Below are positions 32,449-44,400 of a DNA stretch of 64,000 bases, piece by piece. Both the position numbers and the translations under genes were made by a program. Numbering within the stretch: position 1 is the first letter of the stretch; each line of letters starts with the position of its first letter. A model generated the notes under the pieces. It was given only the letters and a program-made list of their open reading frames with translations, did not search any database and had not been told where the DNA came from. The DNA is from Melieria omissa. Taxonomy: Eukaryota; Arthropoda; Insecta; Diptera; Ulidiidae. The stretch spans positions 112,250,830 to 112,314,829 of the forward strand of contig OZ020268.1 of assembly GCA_963971225.1 (NCBI GenBank), given 5' to 3'.

Positions 32449-35400
32449 ATGGTCGAGTTTCGGTTCGATATAAAAGGCCTCTTTCAGCAGCCCATCGTGA
32501 GGGTCAGTTCAAATTTGCTGCCACACACATTTCGTGGCGATCGACGACAGGCGCTGTAAGTACGATAGTTAGTAATGACACATAATTGATTTGTAATGAA
32601 ATGATTTGTCTTTGTACAGCGATGCCACTTCGAAGATGTCCGAAATTATAGATCGTCTGGGGCAGCTATCGGCGGTGTCGCAAAAGCTAGCAAAGCCAGT
32701 AACAACCGCTCAAAAGTTACGCATGTCCGATAACCAAATTATATACCTCTTGGGCGATCCGAACGCTGGCAACCAGTAAGTATTCTTTTGAGTTAGAGGG
32801 AAAGCATTCGCACTTCATTAAAAGCTTGAATGAACACAAAGCTCTACAATACTTTGTAATTATTTGATTAATTCCATTAAAACACCAATTAATTTGTTAA
32901 TAGTTTGAATTTTGTTGGGTGTTGTTGTTGTCTACTAGTAAATATGCCATGAGCCATTGTTTCATATCTATGAATTTGATATAAAAACAACATTTTCAAT
33001 ACGTTTAATAATGAATTAAATATGCATTTATGTTCTGCTGGTCCAATAGCATCTTTTCAAAATTCTTATTTAACTAACTTGAAGTTTCATAAAATATAAG
33101 CTTTTTATTAAACTTAATAACCTACACAAAGGGTTCTTTGAGCCGAATGACTTAACTAAGTTATGCACTTTTTCCTTATTTTAATGTCAGCTACAAACTA
33201 AAACAACTGACGAAAAATCAGTTTTTTGCTTCGCCTTTAAGGAATGTCACGCAAATTTTAAGCATTTTCGCTGACTTTTACTTTGGACGGAGTCGTTTCC
33301 GTTGCCAAATAAATATCGTGAAAATTGTAGGCACATGACGTCAGTTTTTGAAGGGTTTGTAGTATGGTCGTTCACTTCACTTGGCTTTTTCGCATTTGTA
33401 TGTGTGTGTCTGTGTGTGTGTGTGTGTGTGTATGCATGCGTATTTCAATTTTTTTCCACGAAATTAATTACCATGTACGCCTTGCTCCCTGACCAAAAGC
33501 GAGTAGGCCTCGTGAAAGCTATTTTAGCTCCTATAATTTTTCGTTTTGCATTGTATATGCTTACCTCCTGTGTTGTGTATGTGTGCCTGAGTGCATGTAT
33601 GGTATGTAATAAGTGTGTATGTACATTTGGCACTAAAGCAATAATAGTAATATGGTTGGTTGTGTGTCATGTATAAAAGAAAAACAATATAAATACATCG
33701 GTGTCAAGTAGATATAATTTTATAAGAACAAAAAAAAAACAAAAACAATAAAAATGAAGGCACCCATATTACCCATTTTAAATAAATGTTGCTACTATTA
33801 TTATTATTTTGTTTGCATTGCAGTGGTGTGGTAATTGGTTTGCTGAAAGTCGGTACGAAAGATTTGTATCTGTTCGATGAGACTGGGCAAACACGCAAGA
33901 TTGACAAGGCGCCCTGTATTCTCGACTTCTACGTACATGAGTCACGTCAGCGCGAGGGCCTCGGCAAGGAGCTTTTTCAGACCATGCTGGGCGAAGAGAA
34001 TTGGACGCCGCTCAAGTGCTCGGTGGATAGGCCATCAGAGAAGTTGCTTGGCTTTTTGAAGAAACACTACGGACTGGTGCGAACCATACCGCAGGCAAAT
34101 AATTTCGTGCTATACGAAGGATTTTTCGATAAAGAAGATGGCAGTTCGTCGGACAGACACCAAACCCACACGAATGGCATGCACATCACTAACAGGTGAG
34201 CAGCCCCTCCCACCATACCAATGAGTACGTTGTACACTCGCCTCGTATATTGCATAGTGTGGCCTCTGTTTGCTCAAATTTTGCTCTACTGTACCGTTAA
34301 ATATTTATGTGGTGCGCGTGTCAAATGTGCATGACACCCGCTTGCTTGGTTTTCGGGTTGATTCGGGTTACTGGGCAGAAATAAGTCTGCGACAAAATGG
34401 TAGTGTAAAGTGGTCTGCGGCAAAATAAACACAAAAGAAGCAGAAGCAGTCGTGGAGCTGCGGAAAAGAAACATTTACTGGGACACATTGAGCCTATGGA
34501 GTTTTACTTGCAGCTTGCTTGTGATTTGCATAAAGTTTACTTGTGTCTTGACACAAACACGCAAATTGAAAATAATGATGGCTTGAGCCAAGTGTGGTTT
34601 TTGGTCAGCTACAAAAAATGTTTAAGGGAAAGTTACGCTTAATGACTTTGTGCTAATTAACTCAGCAGTTTGTTGCATTGCGAGGACATTTTGTTGACAA
34701 GTTGAAGTGTTTACTCATAGTCGCTTTAAGTTGATTTAATTAGTAAACTTGCCTGAAAATAAGTTTCCCAGAATTTCAATTACTGCATTAAATTGACAAT
34801 AGGCTCAAAATTATGGACTGTTTGGTTCGGCATTTATAAAGTCAAAACTTTCTACAGCTCCTTATAATAGTTTATGTTGTACCTCATAACAAGATTTTTA
34901 TAAAAATATTAAAAAAATTAAAAATATTACGTTTTATTACAAAGCTTATGAGCTGAACGTAATCGATCTTCTGGGCGCACCACTGGCGTCTGTCAAAATG
35001 AATATCAAACTCTTTTTTTTTCTGGGTGAAAGAATGCTTTCGTATGCTCAGGGAAATCTAGCCCTCGTTCAACAACACAATCAATCAACTTCTGCGTTTA
35101 GGGCGTGGCACTATCGCTTTTGTCCTAACAGGTCACTGGACCGTTGGCCGGCATCTGCAACGACTGGGTCTTGCTTTTGCTGAACACTTACACTGATACT
35201 GAGGGTAGCGTTGCATATTTTATGTTCTATTGTCTGGCCAGAATGATACTCTTATCTCGGGATCCCTTTTCTGGTTGACTCGGTTAAGCCGTCAACTTTA
35301 AGTATAAGCTGCATTATTCATTTCATAAGGCAAGTGCGGTGGATGGATTTTTCCGCTCGACTAAGGGTCGGTCTCTTTCTACCATGGTAACACAGTGGGT

Positions 35401-38400
35401 CTACTTTGACCTATGTGAGCTCTTTTTCACTGCCAACCTAAGCTAACTTATCACATAATATAAAATTGCATCATATTGCTTAATAGTTACTTGCAACGAT
35501 CTGCATTTGAGATGATTTCTAAATACGTTTTGCCATTTGTAAATCACACAGATTCACTTTAAATTGAGCTTTGCAATTTGGGAGAATTTTTCGTATATAC
35601 TGACTGAATGACAGCTGTAAAATGTGTCTATTATTGAATTAAACACATTTTGCTTAAGTAAAATACGCAATAACTGCATTATTTACTAACTGAACTTATT
35701 AGCTTAGCAGCACATATGTATATTACATATATTATATACTGTAGAAATATATATTAAATTAGTAGTATTGCAAGCTTTGCATGACTCTTAATGTTCCTCT
35801 AACCACATCTGCTGTGTACTAATTAAACTTTATGTGTGCAATTTCTTTCATAACACTAAATTAACGCGCCAACTGCAACAACTACAACCAAAACAACCTA
35901 ACGCTAACCTAACCAACCATCGAATCGCATCATCCCAATCCAACCAACAAACTGCACTCAAACCTCGGAATGAACATCAAACCAAACGCAATGTAACCAA
36001 AGCCCTAACACGCAACTCTTTGGTGCTCACTTCCTGGGCGACGACGTCGATAGAAGGCGCATGCGGCAGCTGGAAGCCTCCAAATTGGGAGCGCAAATAA
36101 CACAGATCTCACCGGTTGGCCGCTACGGAGCCCGTCGTCCAACGTGCAGTATGGCTGAGGTATTTAACACATTGAAAGCACTAACCTAAAGCACTAAATT
36201 CGATTGCTTGTTGTCGCTAACCGCAAAGCCCGCGTCACTCATACGACACGCTGCACCCGCTGGGCATGCGTCCCTGCGCCCAGCCGCGAGTCGTCTCTCG
36301 TGCATGCGACGCGAATCTGTGCCAATTGCGCAGAGATTGCCGTCTACCCGTTAGTCTTTGTTTCGTGTGAGCCACTTGTTTCCGTGCAGTGCGTGGCGAG
36401 AAACTATCGAAAAGCACTTTTGAAAAACTTTCAACTGTTATTGTTTGAGAAATTTTTCGCCTAGTTGTCATATATTAAATTCAAAGAATTTAATAATAAT
36501 TCGCCTCACGAAAAAATATATATTTTTAAATAAAAAAATTTCCGAATACTGGTGTATTAGAGCAAAACGAACGCGCGCAGAAAATGGAAAGCAAGCGAAG
36601 TAATTTGCAGACGATGCACAAGCCAGCGTCCAAGACACAAATTTTAGTAAGTGTGTTGGCCCAGTGTTAATGCAAAAGTTAAAGTCAGCACTTGAAAAGT
36701 TCAAAAACTCCTTCTTTCTAAAGAAAGCGGCAAGCGACGTCAGCCTGACACCGAGTCAAGCAGCGGAACAGGCCAAAGCGAACGTAAGCATTGTCAGCCA
36801 CTTTTACCGTTTCCTGGTTCGATCTGCCTCGTGTGTGCATTATTTGTCGTTGGTGTGTGTGTGTGTGTGTTTTTCAGGGACGTAAGAATCCTCTCGACGC
36901 CTTGAGTCGCATGTCAGTACGCAATCAGATGGTGGAAAAGCGTTCGGTAAAGTATTTGTATTTGTAATTTTTGTTTTTGCCTTGTGTGCATTTGCTAAAT
37001 TAATATTTTGTTGAAATTTTCAATTTCCTCAATGCCGTCCAACGAAAAGGGCTTACAAGATGTCGACGATGAGTATTTCAAGAAAAACATGTTTTCACGG
37101 TCCAATCTTCCCAGACACTCGGTAAACAAACACAAACACATTACTCATAACAATGAAAACATAGAATGAGTATTTTTGCAAAAATCAGCAGTAACGAAAT
37201 TATGTTAAAAAATTATAAATACATAAATAACGATCCTTTTTTGCAATCGTTAGTAGTTCATAGTTGGCTGCTTTACAATGTAGCAAACCTGATGCTACAA
37301 TCAATCAAGTTTCTTCATACAACACTGTTGTGTTTACTTTTCATACACCACTGGGTGGTGCACACCTCTTTTATGTAATGCCACATCTATTTCCCCAGTC
37401 AAAGTGTGTGACCCAGTTTCATTAATGTGCTACTTACGGTTCCAAAGTTACGAAGAAACAAATTTCAGTGCTGTCCGACTTATAATTAGGAAGCTATTTT
37501 ATTGTGTAGGAGGTGCCACGCCCACCGGTTGGGTCGTATTCACACTATGTGGTTCACGAACATTCCAAGAAAGTTTCAGCTCAATCGGCCTTCTAGTTTT
37601 TGAGTTTTAGTGTCGTGTGACCAACAAACAAACAAAGAGACACTCATTTTTATATGTATAGATGTGTGTTAGAAGCATTTCGGCTTTGAACAGCAGTCGA
37701 TACCAGTGAAATTCAAATATTGTAGAAACGAATGATATACAAGTTAAGATATAAGTATTCGATAGCCACATGATTATTAAAAATACTAATAAGTAGTCGA
37801 TTGTGCTATGTTGTCAATAGGCACAAGGTCGGCGAGTACACAATAATAAGACAACCTACATTTAATGTAAAAGTAGTGATGAAACGTCCTGGGAAATATA
37901 TATTAATATTAATTGTCTTTGTCAGTTAATAGTTTTTTGTTTTTTAAAGCATTTATTGGGTTCTTAAGAGTCAAGAATAGACTGAAACAGAGTTTGGTTG
38001 CCCCACAATAATTTAAGATCCGTCTTAAATGGACACCGTCTTCGTTTTATGCTTAGCTTGTCATATAAGACTGTTCCAATCCTCACTTTTCTCTAGACTT
38101 GGTTAGCCCAAAGCAATAATTACACAGCGCAACAAAAAAACACTTTTTTTCTGTTGCATGGAGTTTTTCTACTGTTTCTTACTAATTTGGGTGCGCTGAT
38201 TCCGAATCTACCCTCCGATTTTTTTGTAGCAGCTCTAGTTTGTGAGATATAGGTACCCTGTCATTTTTTCAGTTTTCCTCTACTTTTTCCATATTTTCGA
38301 TCGTAGTTTCTAAACCAAAAAACCGATTCACATGATTTTCACCTTATCGCATTAACAACACCGCACGGCTTCTTTTCCGATGCAACTTATTTTCATAAAT

Positions 38401-41400
38401 GTTAAAATGCCGCGGTAATTGGACCTCAAAGTTGGAAAAAATGTAATTTTAAGGCGTTTTCTTTGATGGTCAAAAACATACACATTTTTTGTAAAACAAT
38501 TAACGAGTTAGGTGTATAACGAAAGTCGACACATCAAGCAATACAACACAGCTACATTATTTGGCGGAATACACATTCGCATCGAAATAACAGCAAAAAT
38601 GTACCATCGCGATTTTCATCACTTTTCATACTTTTTCCTTAAAAAATTAGGGGCCTGAAAATATGCAGTTTTTAATTTTTTTTTGTTTCGAAAAATTCAA
38701 AATATTTTTGTTTTTGCTTGTATTCCAAACTATAAATGGAACATAAAAAAGAGCATATTTTGAGGCTCCTAATTTTTTAAGGAAAAAGTATAAAAAGAGA
38801 TGAAAATCGCTATGGTAAAGTTTTGTTATTATTTCGACGCGAATGTGTATTCCGATAAATAATTTGGCTGTGTTGTATTGCTTGATGTTTCTTCTTAAGA
38901 TATTCATATACTTCGAAACTTGATTTATGAAACATCTGTACAATTTTCGCCATCAGAAAAAACGCCTTGAAATTCAATATTTTCTTACTTTGAAACCTTA
39001 TTACCACGCCCATTTAGAACGCATAAAATTGATTAATGTGAGGAAAGAAAAAGATGTTGTAAGTACAACGATATAAAAATTATGTCGATAGGATTATTGG
39101 TTAAGAAATAACAGTCGAAAACGAGAAAAAAGCCGAGGAAAATTCGAAAAAGTGACACGCCCATTTTTTGCAAAAACTAGAGCTGTTACATAAAAACGGA
39201 GTATGGTTTTGAAAACAGCGTGGAAAAACGATTCCGATTCATGTAAAGAACTGCATGCAACAGACATGCTGTTGTGCAGTGTTATTTATTGTTTCTTTAA
39301 TAAACATAGTTTTTCTTTTCAAACCAAATTACAAGCAAAGAAAAAGACCATTCGGACCGAAATATATAAAAGAGTAGGGACCCAAATTACATCGTATCGT
39401 ATATTATTAAAGATATATATACATAATGTTATACCGTCTAAAAACGGACTTAGACATTTAAGGGTTAACACCTCATCTAGACTCAATGATTCATAGCACT
39501 ATCGTCTATATCTGACCCTATTTAATAATTTCTGTCCTAAATGCATCGCAAAAAATACAAAAAAAATATGAAATTATGTCCAGATTACACTAAAGGATCG
39601 TCAACACAGTTCAAAGAGCTCTTCTGACTCCAACTTACACCAACACATGCTACACAAGTCGTCGTTAGTACATTCGCAGTTTGTTTTTGTTAATTCCGCT
39701 ACGTTCCACCTCTCTGAAACAGGGCCTGGATGTGTACAGTTCACGCAGTCAGATGCAAAATGTAACCGCAACAATGCAGCCAATGGTAATTACACTTTTG
39801 GAATATGAAACTTGAAATAGAAAAATGATAAAGCTGAATTGATCTGTCAAACGTTTTCGTGCACAGTCTCAGGGCGATGCAGCGCAAAATATGCAGATGA
39901 ATGCTGATGTCAAATCAATGACGCCTTCACAGGCTCAGTTTCATCAACAACAACAACAGCAGCAGCAGCTACAACAGCAGCAACAGGTACAGCAGCAGCA
40001 ACAGCTACAGCAGCAGCAGCAACAACAGCAAATGCAAATGCAAGCGCAAGCACAGGCCCCAGCGCAGGGCCACGCCCAGGCTCAGGCTCAGGCCCAAGCC
40101 CAATCGCAGGGCCACGTTCACGGCCAGATGCCCGCTGCCGGTCAGCCGTCAGGCCAACCATCGCATCAGCAACAGCAAATGCAACAACAAATGCCACCGG
40201 TACAGATGTCACCATCGCAAATGCAGTGCAAAAATCAATCTTACAAAGAATCCCATGTAAATTACTCCTCGTATTTCTATCTAAATATTTATAAATAAAT
40301 CTCGTATTCTTTTCAATTATTTCAATTGCTGCAATTGGTCATCGGTTGCGCGTTGCTCGTAGGCATCACAGCAAGCGGCCGCACAACACCACCAGCAACC
40401 ACCAGTCGTCGCCGCCGAGCCCGAAATGTGCACCACCTGTCCCAATTGTCAGACCACCATTTACCTAGTGCGGGGCCCCGACACGGTCCCGGAGCAGCCA
40501 GCCGCCGGGTACTCGCCCATGCACTCGCAGGGCAACGCTGTGACAACGCCGGCCAACTGAACAACGTTAGTTCCACATTGAGCAACGGACACAAATTACT
40601 CACACCGCGTCGTATTCCCTTTCGAGTTTCACAATGTGTGCGATCCATTCTGTTTGTGTTTGCCTTTTCATGACTCGCCTCACCCACCTCAAACCGGACG
40701 TTAGCATTTCTGTATCAGGGTGTCTTTGTTTTCGTATTTTGCGCTGAGGACGTCAGACTTGGAAGGACATTCACAGCATTTGACAAATTTATTGTGATGG
40801 AAATTTTTATCGTTGTGTATTTTATAATGAAAATATATAAACATTTTGCAAAACTAATTTGTTGGTACAATTTTTTTGAATGCGTGTGTGTGTGCGAGCG
40901 TCGTATTTTACCCTTCGTTGCATGATTTTCTTTTGTAACCTTTCAATGTAATTGCAAAATTTCATTAATAATCAAATGTTTTAACATAAAAGACACAACT
41001 GAAGAATGAACGAGACTGTAAAATGCTGAATAGAATAATTTTTAAATCTATGAAAATTTAACATTGCATGCAACGAAGGGTTAAAACCGAAATTGTCCAA
41101 CTAGACAGTAGCGATTTGGCTGCCGCTTGGCAGCGCGCCAGAGTCGCAGGACATCACTTTCGCTTTCTGCGGCCACTTACCGAACCGGCAAATGGGAGTA
41201 TGCCAGTAGTTTGTTTTGTTTTGCTTGCTTTCGTAAGTGGCCTCTTTGTGCTTTGTGGCTCAAAGCCACAAATTGGTCGCTTTGCCATTGACTCGTCGCG
41301 AAACGCAGGAAACGCTGCCGGTGCGGCTTGGCACGACAGCAAAATGGCAAACGAGCAGTTGACTTGTGGGCATTGTCTGTCGATGTTGCGCGCCGCGACT

Positions 41401-44400
41401 ACAAGTGGGACACCGACTGCTCATTTGAATACGGTGCGGCGCACGACAGTCGCAGAGTCACTTGAAATTCGGAATTTGTTGTAAAAATAAAGAAAAAGTG
41501 AATTGCTTGGCGCAGGGTTTCGTGTGCTGTCTCAATAAACGGTACAGTTGAAATGTGGTTTACAAGTGCTGGTATTTTCTCCTAAACAAACGCCAACTGC
41601 CACCCGACTCCGAAGCAATTGCGTATGTTTTGAAACCATCAATAAACTTTAATAAATCTCTGTGTATTATTTGCAGATAATTCATAACAATTCTACGCCA
41701 AATAAAGGAGGTGCTGAGTCAAGCAGGTAATTAATACTTTCTCCTCACCTCGTTCACGCTGCCAATTCAAATGCAATTCAACGGGTCAAGACGCTTGATT
41801 GGGGAACTACCGTCGCGGCTCCTCTGAAAGTCAAATAATTGCCTATGAAAAGCACTTGATCGGTTGTTTGGATGAAGCCTAAAACTGTAGGTGCGTCTAG
41901 CGATTACAGATGAAGTTCCGTTTATAAGTGGTTAAAGAGACTTAGACATTGAGACTATTCTTTAATTTGAAGTCTGTTTAAAAAAACGTTTTTTGAATTG
42001 GATACTTGAATTGCATTTGAACTATTGGTTAGTCGCTTGAGTTTAATTTAATATATAATAAATACGTTGTAACAAACAATGAATGCGCAATGAATTTGTT
42101 CATAATCTAGCATTAAATATTATTTTGCAAATATTTATTATTTCTATGTATTTATGACTAATTGGATTATGATTTGGATTAGTTATACAGATATTTTTGC
42201 AAAAGAAAATCAATAAGAGTACATTTTTTCTTATTTACAACTAAAATCTCGGCATTAACATGAAAATAGACATAACGTAGGATTTTAAAGAGCATTTTAG
42301 TATAATCAATTTAGTTAATAATCATTTTCATATCTATGTTATTGCCTACTAAATAATAGTTTCTTAAATTGAATTATTGAATTATTACAAATTGTCATTT
42401 AAAATATAGATGTGTATACACAGCAGATAGGAAACTATGATGTAGCGCAATTTGAATTTTAAATTTGAAGTGTTAGTGCAGATTAATGATTTAAGTGTTC
42501 ACTCACATAGATTTTATTTGATCAACAACACTTCGTGTAGTTCAAAATCGCATTTTTCAGTAGTGACAAGGTTTGGTTTAATTGATTAAAAGCGCTTAAT
42601 AACACAGAGATATAAATTTCAATGTCGAAATTAGAAAAGCCATAATACTGTTGATAAGTGCAATCAATCCAAATAGTAGATGAAAGCGAGAGTTCAGCCG
42701 CCGGTGCTCGTGAATTTGAACCACAAGTCACGGGATTGTGGACTCGAACGCTGACTCTACAAAATCCAAGTGAAGAAAACTCTTCCTTCGGTGGCTGCTC
42801 TCTCAGCAGACACTGCCCACGCTCTGACAGTAACAAAATTGTCCATGAGCAAGCTGCCATATTTAGCGTTCGGCAGTGACACAGGACACATCGCACACGC
42901 ACAACAAAAGTGACACAACTAAAAATTTTTAATTTTCGGGTTTATGTGTTAATACTGTGCACAATGCATAAATCTACCAATCAACAAAAGCTCAGTATAT
43001 TTTGTCGTTGTTAACTGTTACAAAAACACAGTTAAGTCTCTCTTCATGTCAGAAGTTTGATGCTATTTGATCGCTGCAGCTCAATGCAAAAGAGTCCTAA
43101 CTCAAATTGTGTCACTTTTGACGAAATAAATTTTTGTTAAAGTTAATTTTAAGCAAAATTCTGACAATTTTTGTAAATATTTTTAATTATTAAAATTAAT
43201 TATGAATTTTCAAAATGTTTCTTTCAACTTTTTAACTGTCATTTATAATTATTAAATTCAGAAAAAGTGGCATAACTCGAAATAGTTCCGTAATTATTGA
43301 ATTAAAATATCATCAAAACAGTCACAACTCAAAATTTTGGATTTTCTAGTGTAAAATTAAAAAAAAAAAATTCTTGGAACTTATCAAAAAGCATAATCTG
43401 TAAGGATTTTCTACTGAACGGTCTATACGTTATTTAAAAAAGTGATTATTTAGTTCAAAAACCGTTTTTTGCGTTTCCTGAAAAATCAAAAATTTTGAGT
43501 TGTGTCACTTTTGTTGTGCGTGTGCGACATGTGTGGTTCTGAACGTTAGTTCTCCTGCGTGCCAGTTATGTGTGCATTAATTTCGATATTTTTTGAAGGC
43601 AATAATAATATTTTGGCGAGCTTTTAATTTTGTAGCACTTTTTTCAATTGATCAATCAGTCAACACACCTCATTATAATCCAATTAATTGTATATAGTTT
43701 TGTTCATAATGCAGTCGTCTCTCCGATTTCATAATAAAATTAACAATTTGTTTTTGTAACAATTTATCACATTCACAATCTATCATTGAGTAATTCAATT
43801 ATTTACATTATTTTATTTATGTTTTATATTTTACTATATTTTCCTTCATTTGTATTTCATTGATTTTTATGTTTCGATTTCATTTCTCATTTTTGTTTTT
43901 GTAAAAATTTATCGTGAATGCGAATCTATCATTGAGTAATTCAATTATTTACATTATTTGATTTATGTTTTATATTTTACTATATTTTCCTTCATTTGTA
44001 TTTCATTGATTTTTATGTTTCGATTTTATTTCTCATTTTTATTTTGCAGAATATCATAGTAAATACGGCAATCCATCTGTACAAAAAATTCAACAGTTGT
44101 TTGGGAGGAAAAATTTCAGTTGAGCTGGTTTACCTGATTTGTTGATATACACATACATATATTTTTGATGATTTTTTTTTTAATGATTTATTTAATTGAG
44201 ACGAAACGAGCCGAAATTGTTCATCTGGAACGTGCATGCAATGCCTCCGTTTGCATTATTTCGCCTGCTGAACCTGAACCTCACCCACTGCACTTGTCGC
44301 CTCTTCAACACGCACCGACCTAATCCGGCCCTATACATCTATCCTTCTTCCTTTCCCGAAATCCTCGCGTGTGTCCTCCTTTCGCAGCACAACTCATAAG

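Noticed and set aside
41068..41484. 138-codon plus-strand frame in Atat intron 4
   Set aside because: It starts within a MITE end and has no splice support; the true Atat exon is the 50-bp one at 41677.
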